From contig JAHQWL010000085.1 in assembly GCA_029856155.1 (NCBI GenBank), positions 29,846 to 93,845 on the forward strand: DNA of 64,000 nucleotides. The letters are read 5' to 3'. The position numbers and the translations under genes are program-made. Shown in pieces: positions 26,925-36,850 of this stretch (within the stretch, counting starts at the first letter, position 1; each line of letters begins with the position of its first letter). Below the pieces are notes generated by a model. That model searched no databases, was not told the origin of the DNA, and saw only the letters and a program-made list of their open reading frames with translations. The DNA comes from Promethearchaeia archaeon. GTDB taxonomy: Archaea; Asgardarchaeota; Lokiarchaeia; Sigyniarchaeales; SOKP01.

Positions 26925-27311
26925 TTATATTCTCTTAAAAATTAGTCCTTCTTTTTTTAATAATAGTATCATAAATAAAGACCATAACAAATCATATGGA
27001 ATAGCGAATAGGAGAATCACAAGAAATTCTGGATATTCAAATATATTAATAAGACTAAAAATAACCATAATAACCCTTACTAAAATATTTACTAAAGGAA
27101 TTATTTTAAATTTCTCTACATCTCGGGCAGAATATATTAGAAGGATACCATAGCATAATAAAAAAGAACCCGCCATTTGTGTAAATATGGGTATGTTTTC
27201 CAGTCCTATTTGTTCAAAAAGAATATCTAAAACCATAAATAACAAACCTATAACTATTTCTACAATTCCACCTAAAACTACTAAAATTTTCAAAATTTTT
27301 TTAGAACTCAT
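26925..27311 (-). CDS. four-helix membrane protein
   Basis: A 128-residue protein with four hydrophobic helices separated by short loops, the second loop containing SARDVEKFK. No family is recognised with confidence. It is located between the AlkZ-like gene and the saccharopine-dehydrogenase-like gene, all on the minus strand with gaps of 20-26 bp, suggesting a three-gene operon. Confidence 0.65.
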   Translation of the reverse strand: MSSKKILKILVVLGGIVEIVIGLLFMVLDILFEQIGLENIPIFTQMAGSFLLCYGILLIYSARDVEKFKIIPLVNILVRVIMVIFSLINIFEYPEFLVILLFAIPYDLLWSLFMILLLKKEGLIFKRI

Positions 27312-27337
27312 AATTTCTAATTAATTTCTCCTTCTTT

Positions 27338-28513
27338 TTAACAATTTTTAAGAGGTGTCATGAACCCACCCGCAGTTCTTTTTGTCAATGGAGTCATTGA
27401 TTCACACTCTTTAATATCCACCTTTTCATCGAAAAAAAATTGCCCTATTTCTTTCATTTGAGAATATAAAACATTATGTAGATCATTTTCAATTGATTGG
27501 AATAAGTGAAATTTAACTAGAGGTTTTGGTTTTTCTTCTGTATCCCATACTCCGATAGCAATACCATCTAAAAATATAGTCGCTGTGATATTTCCAGAAC
27601 GATCAAAAATCTTGTTATAATTCTTAGGATCAATATACCTATCTCGGTTTTTATATCCCATAGGATATGGATCAAGTTCAGGCAATAATATTAATGATGA
27701 TTTTCCCGTAAATAGTTTATTATTCAAAATATTTAGATCTTCTTTAGCTATTATAAAAGGTGCCTGTATTGTAGAAATTTTGACTTTATTAAGTTGTAGC
27801 TCAATACTTTTCAAAACATCTTTAATTTTTGTTTTTGTTAAACCTGTCCACCAAGATATATCGGTTTCTGTCACAGGTCCATACGCTTTTATATATTTTT
27901 CTACAAGCATTTCTATTGCCTCTTTCTCGTTTAGTTTGTTTAAATCTAGTCCTGGAAAATAATCATTAAAAAGAGCATAATTATTTCTCCTATCTTTCCA
28001 GTCTTTGATTGGTTTTCCCCTGATTAACAATCCATGATTACACATAACATGGATTATTGCTGGTATATTTGAGGTTGAATTTAATTCTTTTCGTATTTCA
28101 GCGGCAGATAATTCTCTTCCTTGCAGTATTTTTAAAATATTTTCTGATATTTCTTGATATTTTCTCAATGAAACTTTATGAAAATCCATATATTTCTCTA
28201 AATTTTTCTCATTTAGGTTAAATGTTGCAGTATAAATTATAGGAATCCAATCTTTAGATTCAATAAATAGAGTTCTCCTCATCCCCCGTATTCTAGCAAG
28301 GTTTTTTTTTTCATAAAGCTCTACCTCTAAGGATAATTTCTTAAATCTATTAGTTCTCGCAAAAAGAGATAAATAGGAAGTTTTGAGATCAGTTGAATGC
28401 AAACCACAAATATCCTCTGTAATCTGAATAATATCCTCAATTTTTGAATCTTGAGTTAGGTGGTGCTTTCTTAATATTAATTTATTAACTTGATCTAAAT
28501 CTAAAATTTGCAT
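27338..28513 (-). CDS. AlkZ/YcaQ-like winged-helix protein
   Basis: About 391 residues from ATG 28513, since an ATG 42 bp upstream would add a non-conserved hydrophobic leader. The HTH_42 (AlkZ) layout is visible: ICGLHSTDLKTSYLSLFAR, IRGMRRTLFI, a central YIKAYGPVTETDISWWTGL winged-helix part and DPYPMGYKNR near the end. AlkZ enzymes are DNA glycosylases for bulky or crosslinked adducts. The catalytic Q-x-Q of AlkZ appears replaced by H-S-T here, so activity may differ (inference from a by-eye alignment). Confidence 0.75.
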   Translation of the reverse strand: MQILDLDQVNKLILRKHHLTQDSKIEDIIQITEDICGLHSTDLKTSYLSLFARTNRFKKLSLEVELYEKKNLARIRGMRRTLFIESKDWIPIIYTATFNLNEKNLEKYMDFHKVSLRKYQEISENILKILQGRELSAAEIRKELNSTSNIPAIIHVMCNHGLLIRGKPIKDWKDRRNNYALFNDYFPGLDLNKLNEKEAIEMLVEKYIKAYGPVTETDISWWTGLTKTKIKDVLKSIELQLNKVKISTIQAPFIIAKEDLNILNNKLFTGKSSLILLPELDPYPMGYKNRDRYIDPKNYNKIFDRSGNITATIFLDGIAIGVWDTEEKPKPLVKFHLFQSIENDLHNVLYSQMKEIGQFFFDEKVDIKECESMTPLTKRTAGGFMTPLKNC

Positions 28514-28627
28514 TATTACATCTAAATATTGGATGGATTTTAAGAATATAATCATTATATTTAAATTTATAATAAGCGATAAAACTTATACAAATAGAAT
28601 ACTATTACTGTATTATATTAAAATTGG

Positions 28628-29968
28628 ATGATGGTTATTCTCAGAAAAAAGAAATTAAAACTATTTTTCAAAATATTATTTTTTATACTAATTCTAATTT
28701 ATCCTTCATTCTTGTTTATTAGTTTCGAATTTAAACCTCAAAAAGAAATTAGTAAAAATTTAAAATCCTCAAGTAGTACTGCGGCTAAAAGCATAATATT
28801 AATGATTGGGGATGGACTGGGTTTTGAACATTTAAAACTGGCAAGATGGGTAGAAATGGGTAAAAATAATCCATTCCTCGTCGAAAAATTGCCGTTTCAT
28901 CTTGATGTTACTACTTATAGTGCTGATAATTTAATTACTGATTCAGCTGCAGCCGCAACAGCAATAGCTACGGGTAATAAAACCAATAATGGAATGATCG
29001 CAGTTTCACCTTTATTTAAACCTTTAGAAACAATTCTTGAGATTTCTCGTCAGTATGCAAGATCCACAGGAATAATAACTACAACTTCAGTTACTCACGC
29101 GACTCCTGCGGCTTTTATAACTCATGTGAAATCAAGATCAAATATTACAGAAATATCTCGTCAGATTATAGAAAATTCAAGTATTAATATTCTACTAGGA
29201 GGAGGAAAGGACCATTTCTCAGCATCACAATTAATACAATTAGAAGCAAATGGATATAATTTAATTGAAAACCGTTCTGAGTTAATTAAAGCAAATTCTA
29301 GTAATATTATTGGATTATTTGCTCCTACACAGCTACCTTATGAGATTAGTCGTGATGAAGAAGTAATTCCATCATTATCAGAGATGACAACTAAAGCTTT
29401 AGAAATACTTTCTCAAGATCCAGAAGGTTTTTTTCTAATGGTTGAAGGAGGACTAATAGATCATGGTGGCCATGCAAATAATAAAACTAATGTCGCATTA
29501 GAAACAATTGAATTTAGTAAAGCTGTTAATAATGCAATATCCTTCTCTAAATCAAGAAATAATGTATTATTAATAGTAACTGCTGACCATGAAACAGGAG
29601 GTTTAAGAATTCTAAATGACACATTAAACAATGTTATTCCTTCATCTAATAAAACACCTGAAGAAAATAGAGTAATTAGATTTGAAAGAATTAATAATAT
29701 CTCTGTTAGTTGGACTACTACTTATCATACTAATTTGGATGTTCCTTTTTTTGGATACAGAATAGATTTTTATGGGCTTAATAATCTAAGTGTAATTGAC
29801 AATACTGAAATTTTTAACATAATGAAAGCGTTTATATCTGATGGTTCCATTAATGATTCTGATTTTGCCCATATTATATTAATAGGTGTAGGAATTACAG
29901 GTTTCTCAATTGCGGGGATAGTAATTTTATATTCGATTAAAAATAAGAAAATCCAAAAAAAAAAATGA
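28628..29968 (+). CDS. phoA: membrane-anchored alkaline phosphatase
   Basis: A 446-residue alkaline-phosphatase superfamily enzyme. An N-terminal helix directs export and a C-terminal helix (FAHIILIGVGITGFSIAG) with a basic tail anchors it outside the cell. Motifs: MIGDGLGFEH (metal), TDSAAAATAIATG with the catalytic Ser, VEGGLIDHGGHANN (metal) and TADHETGG (metal). It releases phosphate from external monoesters. Divergent from the AlkZ-like gene. Confidence 0.9.
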   Translation: MMVILRKKKLKLFFKILFFILILIYPSFLFISFEFKPQKEISKNLKSSSSTAAKSIILMIGDGLGFEHLKLARWVEMGKNNPFLVEKLPFHLDVTTYSADNLITDSAAAATAIATGNKTNNGMIAVSPLFKPLETILEISRQYARSTGIITTTSVTHATPAAFITHVKSRSNITEISRQIIENSSINILLGGGKDHFSASQLIQLEANGYNLIENRSELIKANSSNIIGLFAPTQLPYEISRDEEVIPSLSEMTTKALEILSQDPEGFFLMVEGGLIDHGGHANNKTNVALETIEFSKAVNNAISFSKSRNNVLLIVTADHETGGLRILNDTLNNVIPSSNKTPEENRVIRFERINNISVSWTTTYHTNLDVPFFGYRIDFYGLNNLSVIDNTEIFNIMKAFISDGSINDSDFAHIILIGVGITGFSIAGIVILYSIKNKKIQKKK

Positions 29969-29977
29969 TAATAACTA

Positions 29978-30541
29978 CTACTTTAGTTTATTAAGTAAAA
30001 AAGCAAAATTTTTACCTAAATTTTCAAATGTCCTTATACCTTCTTCATCATCTAACACTTCTCCTGGCGCTCGTCCAATGCCTACATTCCAATAAGTTGA
30101 TCCTACTACAAACATCTGTTTAATAAGGAAGAAGTAATTGATGCTGGAAAACACGTGATTTGCACCAGCTCTCCTAACTGCTACGACTGCTGCACCAACT
30201 TTATGTTTTAGGTAACCACCAGTAGCATACCCGGCACGTTCTATTAATGCTTTTGTGCTTGTTGATAAATCAGAGAAATATGTGGGGGACCCAATGATTA
30301 TTCCATCAGAATTTAACATTTTTTCAATATAATCATTCATTTTATCTCCTGTCAATGCACACCGTTGATCATCATTTTCTATGCATTTCATGCAAGCCGT
30401 ACAGCCTTGCAATTTTTCCATACCAATCCAGTTATAATCACATTCAATGCCAGCTGCTTTCAATTCATCCATAACTACATTTAAGCAATGATATGTATTT
30501 CCTTTTTTTCTTGGACTTCCATTAAATAATACTACTTTCAT
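29978..30541 (-). CDS. flavodoxin-fold NADPH-dependent FMN reductase
   Basis: A 187-residue protein with the FMN phosphate loop NGSPRKKGNT, the CTACMKC cysteine group and SPTYFSDLSTSTKALIERAGY. This matches the iron-sulfur flavoprotein/FMN reductase family, though only a few cysteines are present, too few to be sure of a cluster. Electron carrier or quinone/nitro reductase activity is possible. Convergent with the phosphatase gene. Confidence 0.85.
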   Translation of the reverse strand: MKVVLFNGSPRKKGNTYHCLNVVMDELKAAGIECDYNWIGMEKLQGCTACMKCIENDDQRCALTGDKMNDYIEKMLNSDGIIIGSPTYFSDLSTSTKALIERAGYATGGYLKHKVGAAVVAVRRAGANHVFSSINYFFLIKQMFVVGSTYWNVGIGRAPGEVLDDEEGIRTFENLGKNFAFLLNKLK

Positions 30542-30654
30542 TTTTGTATCCCTTTTTAAAATATTTTATTAATTTATTTTCAATAATTCATTTAACACTT
30601 TCATTTTTTATAAAAACTATGTTAAATTTAAGGGGACACTAAATTTCTTTAGAA

Positions 30655-31395
30655 TTAAGTGTTTTCTTCTTCCTTTTTTTTCTTTATATAGATAATAAAA
30701 TCCCTCTCTTGTCTCTTTTTTTCTTGAAGAGCTCGAGTTTTCGGATTTGGAACGCTTAAAATTTTCAATATCCCCGAAATGATTCCAATTAAAGATACAA
30801 TATAGAAAAACCATCCCCAAACCTTTGTTATAAATAAATTATAGTCAATTGCTTTGCCTGAAACTAGTATAGTATAAATGTACTCATAAGGGATTGTTAC
30901 ATTTAGAATTATTCCATTATTATTAAAGCTTATTTTTGCACTCCCTTCTATTATAACATCATCTGCAGGTAATACCCTTACTGCACTAGATATATATATA
31001 GGATTGTCCTCTAAATTATAATAATAAGTGTTTATAACAGGATAAACTGCTTCTCGGTCTGGTTCAACTGTGAGTTTGAATGTAATTTCATAAAATCCTA
31101 AACTAGAGACATTTTCACTTGTATAGGTATTATATTTTAACCTTATTATAAAATAGTCAGAAGCTGTATAAAAATGGCCACTAGTTTCATGTGTTATGTA
31201 TATATTTAAATTAAGACCACCAATCCCTTCTGGAAAGGAAGTTTCGAAATTTCGATTTGAACTATCCTTAAATTCAAAAAATTGACCAATGTTTAACATT
31301 ACTGGAAGTAAAAAAATCCAAACAACTATCAACCCTAATAAAATGAATAAAATTGTTCGCCTGAGTGTATTTTCTGTAATTTTTAAAACTCCCAA
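30655..31395 (-). CDS. two-helix membrane protein with extracellular beta domain
   Basis: A 246-residue protein. One N-terminal helix (ILFILLGLIVVWIFLLPVML) is followed by about 150 residues of beta-rich sequence with several Asn-x-Ser/Thr sites, then a second helix near 200-225 and a charged tail ending KKKKEEENT. The loop is probably extracellular. No family recognised. Confidence 0.65.
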   Translation of the reverse strand: MGVLKITENTLRRTILFILLGLIVVWIFLLPVMLNIGQFFEFKDSSNRNFETSFPEGIGGLNLNIYITHETSGHFYTASDYFIIRLKYNTYTSENVSSLGFYEITFKLTVEPDREAVYPVINTYYYNLEDNPIYISSAVRVLPADDVIIEGSAKISFNNNGIILNVTIPYEYIYTILVSGKAIDYNLFITKVWGWFFYIVSLIGIISGILKILSVPNPKTRALQEKKRQERDFIIYIKKKKEEENT

Positions 31396-31622
31396 TTTTT
31401 GTATTTTTAGAGATAATTAATTTCATATTATATAATTATAGTATTTAAATGTAATGAATGGATACAAAATAGTAAAATCTCTTGAATGAACTTTTAATGA
31501 TCATAATATTAAATTATTGCTTCAATTAGTTTGGTTAGCTGCTCAGATTGTTTTTTATTTTTTTGCTCTCAAATTAAAAAAAAAAAATTAATTCTTGACT
31601 TATTTATAAATAGCAATATCTC

Positions 31623-31946
31623 TTATTGCATTCTTTCTACTTTAAAAATAACTGGTCGAAACCAATCACTACATCCAGTAATAATTGTACCTTTATATTT
31701 CATTCCCATAACGTCTCCTCCAGAAGCAACAAGCATTATATCATTTTTTATGTCTGCCCAAGCCCAATCACAAAATCCATCTGGAACCTTAGGAATATTT
31801 GGATCAATTATTATTTCTTGTCCTTCTTTAAAAATTTCACAGAGTTCCATACCAGTATATTCATCACTGATAAATTGTTCAATTAAGTCCTTATTCAATG
31901 ACCTTTTCAATACTGTTATTTTACATTTTGGCATAGAATAACTCAT
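31623..31946 (-). CDS. TIGR04076-family protein
   Basis: A 107-residue protein with the family pattern: PKCKITVLK at the start, FCDWAWADI in the middle, GGDVMGMKYKGTIITGCSDWFRPVIFKVER at the end, seen here in separate blocks. The family is widespread in anaerobes and is of unknown function, with conserved cysteines that may bind a metal. It is divergent from the U32 gene. Confidence 0.8.
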   Translation of the reverse strand: MSYSMPKCKITVLKRSLNKDLIEQFISDEYTGMELCEIFKEGQEIIIDPNIPKVPDGFCDWAWADIKNDIMLVASGGDVMGMKYKGTIITGCSDWFRPVIFKVERMQ

Positions 31947-32036
31947 TTTTTGACCTCCTTCACTATGACAATTTTAAAATTCTATATTTTATATTGATAT
32001 ATTAAAGGAAAATTATAAAGATCTTTAAATTTTAAT

Positions 32037-33275
32037 ATGGAGAATCGCCCAGAATTAGTTGCACCAATCCAAGAATGGAGTTCCCTGAAAATAGTATCTG
32101 GTTTAGCGGATGCTATATATTTTGGCGTAAAACAGTATAATATGAGACAAAAAGCTAAAAATTTCGAAAGAAAAGATTTAAGAAAGGTGACTGAATTTTG
32201 TCATAGCCAAAATCCACCAATAAAAGCATATTTAACAACAAATATTCTAATCTATGATACAGAGTTACAAGATTTAGAAAGACTGATTTTGGACGCTAAG
32301 GATTCTGATATTGATGCTATTATTGCTCACGATCTTGCGACTATCAGAATCGCAAAAAGAAATAATATGAAATTTCATATATCAACACAAGCTAACGTTT
32401 CTAATATTGAAGCTGCGAAATTTTATGAGGAACTTGGAGCAGAAAGGATAATTTTGGCTAGGGAATTATCATTAAAGCAAATCAAGCTTATAAAACATTT
32501 ACTTTCAAAAACAAAAATTGAGTGTTTTGTTCACGGTTCAATGTGTACTTCAATTTCAGGACGATGTTATTTTTCTGCTACTATTACTGATTCAGAAGAA
32601 TATTCTGCAAACCGTGGAAACTGTCTCCAACCATGCAGAAGAGAATGGAGAGTGTTAGATGATAAGAATAATGAATTTATTTATGATGGTCAGTTGTTTT
32701 TGAATGCTAAAGATCTTTGCATGATAGAATATATCCCCGAATTAATAAATGCTCAAATAGATGCATTCAAGATAGAAGGAAGAATGAAAGATCCTTTATA
32801 TGTAAAAACCGTAGTTGAGTGTTATAGAGAAGCTTTAGATAGTTATTTTAATAGAACATATACTAAAGATAAAATAAAGATTTGGTTGGAAAAATTATCA
32901 AGTGTGTATAATAGGGGCTTTCATACAGGTTTTTATTTCCAAAAGCCGACTATTGAGGAAATTGAATTAGATAAAAGAGGAAATATCTCACGTTATAAAA
33001 AACATTACTTAGGAAAAATATTATCCTATGATGAAAACAGCAAATCTGCTAATGTTCTATTAGAAAGTCTAGAATTTCCTTTAAAAGTTGGTGATGAAAT
33101 AATTATTACTGGTCCTAATACTTTTACCAATGAAACAATAAAAAAAATGATATATAAAGGAGAAAAGATTAAAAGTATAGTTAGAAAACGTTATAGTGAC
33201 CCAGTAAGAATTAATCTTCGTATTAATAAAGAGGTCGAAATGAACGATAAAATTTTTATATTACACTTAAAGTAA
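32037..33275 (+). CDS. U32 family peptidase-like protein (tRNA/rRNA hydroxylation type)
   Basis: A 412-residue protein of the U32 family: AERIILARELSLKQI, FVHGSMCTSISGRCYFSA, NRGNCLQPCRREW and the KIEGRMKDPLYV block. The four conserved cysteines in these blocks probably bind an iron-sulfur cluster, as in TrhP/RlhA, which hydroxylate tRNA or rRNA bases with prephenate. The N-terminal TIM-barrel strands appear complete. It is 8 bp upstream of pcm on the same strand. Confidence 0.85.
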   Translation: MENRPELVAPIQEWSSLKIVSGLADAIYFGVKQYNMRQKAKNFERKDLRKVTEFCHSQNPPIKAYLTTNILIYDTELQDLERLILDAKDSDIDAIIAHDLATIRIAKRNNMKFHISTQANVSNIEAAKFYEELGAERIILARELSLKQIKLIKHLLSKTKIECFVHGSMCTSISGRCYFSATITDSEEYSANRGNCLQPCRREWRVLDDKNNEFIYDGQLFLNAKDLCMIEYIPELINAQIDAFKIEGRMKDPLYVKTVVECYREALDSYFNRTYTKDKIKIWLEKLSSVYNRGFHTGFYFQKPTIEEIELDKRGNISRYKKHYLGKILSYDENSKSANVLLESLEFPLKVGDEIIITGPNTFTNETIKKMIYKGEKIKSIVRKRYSDPVRINLRINKEVEMNDKIFILHLK

Positions 33276-33283
33276 TAAACGCA

Positions 33284-33964
33284 ATGAATTTCGAGGAAAA
33301 AAGGAAAAAACTTGTTGAAAGTTTAAAAAGTCGAGAGATATTAACAAAGCAAAATGTAATTAGGGCAATGTTAATTGTTCCAAGACATAAATTCGTACCA
33401 AAAGATGCAGAATCAAGCGCATATATGGATTCTCCCCTTTCTATTGGATTAGGTCAGACAATTAGCGCCCCTCATATGAATGCTATGATGTGTGAATATC
33501 TTGAACTGAAAGAAGGGGATAAAGTATTAGAAATAGGTACGGGGTCAGGTTACCATGCAGCTTTATGTGCTGAATTAGTAGCACCGGAAAATTCGAAAAC
33601 TCCAGGCCATATATATACAATTGAGCGACATGAAGGATTGGTAGAAAACGCTAAAAGGAGTCTTAAAGAAACGGGATATGATCAAAATGTTACAGTAATT
33701 CATGGAGATGGAACATTAGGATTCCCCAAAGAAGCACCTTATGATAAAATATTAGTAACCGCCGCTTCCCCAACAAAGATCCCTCTTCCCCTAAGAGACC
33801 AGTTAATTGATGGTGGTATCCTCTGTATCCCTGCGGGATCTAAAAGTTTTAGCCAAAATTTATATATTATTAGAAAACAAGGAGAACATTTTGACACAAC
33901 CAAAATTACAGGAGTCCGGTTTGTCCCTCTTATTGGAAAATATGGATTTGAATCCTCAGACTAG
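33284..33964 (+). CDS. pcm: protein-L-isoaspartate O-methyltransferase
   Basis: A 226-residue enzyme. The sequence shows VPRHKFVPKD, GLGQTISAPHMNAMMCE, the SAM motif VLEIGTGSGYHAAL and DKILVTAASPTKIP, all characteristic of Pcm. It repairs isoaspartyl residues in damaged proteins using SAM. Length and motif spacing are normal. Likely co-transcribed with the U32 gene. Confidence 0.96.
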   Translation: MNFEEKRKKLVESLKSREILTKQNVIRAMLIVPRHKFVPKDAESSAYMDSPLSIGLGQTISAPHMNAMMCEYLELKEGDKVLEIGTGSGYHAALCAELVAPENSKTPGHIYTIERHEGLVENAKRSLKETGYDQNVTVIHGDGTLGFPKEAPYDKILVTAASPTKIPLPLRDQLIDGGILCIPAGSKSFSQNLYIIRKQGEHFDTTKITGVRFVPLIGKYGFESSD

Positions 33965-33980
33965 GGAAAATTCTACAAAA

Positions 33981-34130
33981 TTAATTGATTTTCCTTAATT
34001 TTTTTAATTTCTTGCTTCTTAGTTCATCTCTAATCCGTTTCACATATTCTGATCTTTCAATACACACTTGTAGATTTTCATCACAACAATTCCAACTAGA
34101 GCATCTTTCCTTGGCATAAGAAACGGTCAA
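33981..34130 (-). CDS. tiny Cys-containing basic protein, paralogue A
   Basis: From TTG 34130 a 49-residue frame reads MTVSYAKERCSSWNCCDEN, then LQVCIERSEYVKRIRDEL and a basic end KKLKKLRKIN. Four cysteines (10, 15, 16, 23) are grouped ahead of a helix, which could be a small zinc site. It aligns without gaps to the frame at 34301-34444: W-x2-[CN]-[DK]-x2-L-x2-[CT]-IE-x3-[YF]-V-[KR]-x2-R-x2-L-x2-KKL. That conservation supports translation of both. No family recognised. Confidence 0.55.
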   Translation of the reverse strand: MTVSYAKERCSSWNCCDENLQVCIERSEYVKRIRDELRSKKLKKLRKIN

Positions 34131-34300
34131 AATTCAGTTTACCTTTTAATTGTGTTTTTAACTCTATTTCATTCATAAAAAGATGAGCGGGATATTTTAA
34201 AGTAATGTTTATGAATGTGAAAAGTTTTAGCTATATCTTCTAAAAAATATAAAGAAAGAATAATTGTGAATTATAAAAATTAGGTCCTAATAGAATAAGG

Positions 34301-34444
34301 TTATTTCTGGAGTTTTTTTCGAAGTTTTTTCTCCATTAACTTTTTTCGAGTATTTCGAACAAAGTGATTATTTTCAATAGTTGTTTTCAATGTTTTTTTG
34401 TTATAAACCCAGCCACTCCGCTTCCCATTTCCAGTAACTCCCAT
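34301..34444 (-). CDS. tiny basic protein, paralogue B
   Basis: From ATG 34444 a 47-residue frame starts MGVTGNGKRSGWVYNKK and continues LKTTIENNHFVRNTRKKL, ending KKLRKKLQK. It is a gapless paralogue of the 49-residue frame at 33981-34130 but lacks the cysteines. The basic, helical C-terminus suggests nucleic-acid or ribosome binding (inference). It would be transcribed first, with the other copy 170 bp downstream. Confidence 0.5.
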   Translation of the reverse strand: MGVTGNGKRSGWVYNKKTLKTTIENNHFVRNTRKKLMEKKLRKKLQK

Positions 34445-34575
34445 AAATGTCAAAACCTACATTAAAATATATATTTTATAGGTGATATTAGGTCCTTAAT
34501 ATATTTAAAGATAGGTAATATCGACAAAATTCTCACGTATATTACACATTTGTAAGGAAAACAAAAGTTTAAATA

Positions 34576-36750
34576 TCAAAAAATTTCTAGTTTTAGATGA
34601 AATTCTAAATTCTTACTAAGTTTAAGAAAGGGAGTAACATTGATTCCTTGATAAATCTCTTTATAGCCCTCATCTGTAAAAGCATATGCAATTATTGGAA
34701 ATTTATTAATTTTAATTTTATCGCTTTTACTTAAAAGCTTAATTTCAAAATTAAGATCATAAGTTTCATCATAAGCTTTAAAATGATGACCGATATATTG
34801 AAATGGTTCTAATAATTCTATTTTAATATCATCTTCAAGATCCACTTGCTTGCTTTCCCATTTGAATTTAGTTGTATCTCCATTAAAGAAAAAAGGAATG
34901 TCAACAGCTACATTTAATTTATTAACAATACGGTTTAACATTTTTTCTTTTCCGGGGATTTCATTGAAATTAATTCTTATTATAACTTCAATTTCATTAT
35001 CTTCTACATATATATCTTTTGTAATTCGCACGGGATTCCTATCATCAGTGTCAGGATCTTTTATACTTCCAATTCTTTCCATTTCTATTATGGCAATTTT
35101 TCCTTCTTTTTCACTACTTGTAACCCTGTAGCCTTCATCAACAAAATCTCCAAAGTCATAATATTGATCGGCTTGAAGCTGTTCAAGCGTCACATCTTCA
35201 TGTAAAAATCTAAGGCGTAGAAGACTTCTTCTAAATCGATCAACCAACACTTCCTTTGATTCAAGTTTCTTGCTATCATGATAAGCTTCAGGCCATCTCG
35301 TTAATGTATTTAACAAATTATAAGATTTGGGTTTATAATCTAATTCAAAAATTGTTCCTGCATCATTAGGATTAATATAAATGTTTAAAAGATCTGATTC
35401 AATTAAGTACTCTGTTTTACTATCCTTAATAAAATCAGTCGGTGTTATATATATATAGGATTTCAATTTTGGATTGATTAAAGTATTTATTTCATCAATT
35501 ATCTTCTCAGTATTTATCAAATGTGTATATACTGAAAACCTTAAAAATTGTAAATAGACACCTCCAAATAATCCGTGCCAATAGCAATCATTACATTGAG
35601 CTTTATAAATCTCATCCCATGCTTTGTTTATCTTTTTCAGTAGTAAAGAAATAAATTGTTCATCTTCAACTTTTAGTAGTTTCTCTTCAGTGGAAATTAG
35701 TTTATTTCTTACATAAATCATTTTCTTGTGCATATTATTAGATTCTGGGTATTTTACAAGGAAATATCTCCAAAAACCTCCCTTTAAAAATTGATATATT
35801 TCACTTTTGGTGATATCTTCTTTCAGATTCTTTCTAATTCTTTTGAAGTTCTTGCGAATGGGTGTTGGGAGTGCCCATTCCTCCATTTTATCGTAACTTG
35901 CTGTTGGAAGGTATATTAAACCTTTTGCGGGGAATTTTTCCATATATTCTGACAGTGTAATAGATTTAATCCATGTATTATTTCTTATTTGTTCGAAAAA
36001 TGCGGGAATGAAAGGCTTTCCATTATCTCCATCTTTATGACCTTGCCCTTCTACATAACAGATTTGGTGAGTAGTACCCCACACACCCATCTTTTCAGCA
36101 TCAGATATTAATAAAGCAACTCGATCCCCTTTTTCATCTGAAATTTTATTTAAATAATCAATTGATAAATAAGTTGGCTTCCAGGGTGTTAAATATCTCA
36201 ATTCTTCATTAATAGGAAAAATACGCAATGTTTTTCCTTCATCTTCAGTAATGTATGAATACAATGTTCCCTCTTCCGTAATTCCGGTGGAGCGAAAATG
36301 ATTATCATCAACAATAACATATTTCAATCCAACATCGTTTAAAAATGAAGGATAATTCGGTTCCCATACTCTTTCTGATAACCAAGCACCCTTGACATCT
36401 AACCCGAATTTTTTTTTAATTAAGTCAGATAACTTTTTCATTTGAGCTATTTTATCACGATAAGGGATAATAGCAAAAATAGGTTCATAATAACCCCCTC
36501 CAATTATTTCTATCTGACCCCTCTTCGCCATAATTTTTATTTTATCTACAAATTCAGGCTTATGATTTAGAAACCATTCTAATAAATTACCAGAAAAGTG
36601 AAGAGTAATTTTTATATCTTCAAATTGATATATATTGTCAATAAGAGGTTCGTACGATTTTTTATATACATCTTCAAATACCCATTCAAAATTATCTACA
36701 GGTTGGTGAAAATGAAAGACGATAGGTAAATGAATACTTCTTTCACGCAT
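34576..36750 (-). CDS. GH57 4-alpha-glucanotransferase/amylase
   Basis: A 724-residue protein. GH57 motifs are visible: FHFHQPVDNF near the N-terminus, IEIIGGGYYEP, WLSERVWEPNY with the catalytic nucleophile Glu, and YVIVDDNHF. A C-terminal beta domain of the DUF1925/1926 type follows, as in Thermococcus litoralis 4-alpha-glucanotransferase, which remodels alpha-1,4-glucans. There is no signal peptide, so it acts on cytosolic glycogen. It is divergent from the maltokinase-like gene, with which it would form a glycogen/maltose module. Confidence 0.88.
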   Translation of the reverse strand: MRERSIHLPIVFHFHQPVDNFEWVFEDVYKKSYEPLIDNIYQFEDIKITLHFSGNLLEWFLNHKPEFVDKIKIMAKRGQIEIIGGGYYEPIFAIIPYRDKIAQMKKLSDLIKKKFGLDVKGAWLSERVWEPNYPSFLNDVGLKYVIVDDNHFRSTGITEEGTLYSYITEDEGKTLRIFPINEELRYLTPWKPTYLSIDYLNKISDEKGDRVALLISDAEKMGVWGTTHQICYVEGQGHKDGDNGKPFIPAFFEQIRNNTWIKSITLSEYMEKFPAKGLIYLPTASYDKMEEWALPTPIRKNFKRIRKNLKEDITKSEIYQFLKGGFWRYFLVKYPESNNMHKKMIYVRNKLISTEEKLLKVEDEQFISLLLKKINKAWDEIYKAQCNDCYWHGLFGGVYLQFLRFSVYTHLINTEKIIDEINTLINPKLKSYIYITPTDFIKDSKTEYLIESDLLNIYINPNDAGTIFELDYKPKSYNLLNTLTRWPEAYHDSKKLESKEVLVDRFRRSLLRLRFLHEDVTLEQLQADQYYDFGDFVDEGYRVTSSEKEGKIAIIEMERIGSIKDPDTDDRNPVRITKDIYVEDNEIEVIIRINFNEIPGKEKMLNRIVNKLNVAVDIPFFFNGDTTKFKWESKQVDLEDDIKIELLEPFQYIGHHFKAYDETYDLNFEIKLLSKSDKIKINKFPIIAYAFTDEGYKEIYQGINVTPFLKLSKNLEFHLKLEIF

Positions 36751-36850
36751 ATCTTTGAATTCACTATATAATGTGGTTAAATATATGTAAAAATTTTTAC
36801 TTATAAAAGATAACTAATTATATTATTGAAAACTGAAATAATTGGTTTTT

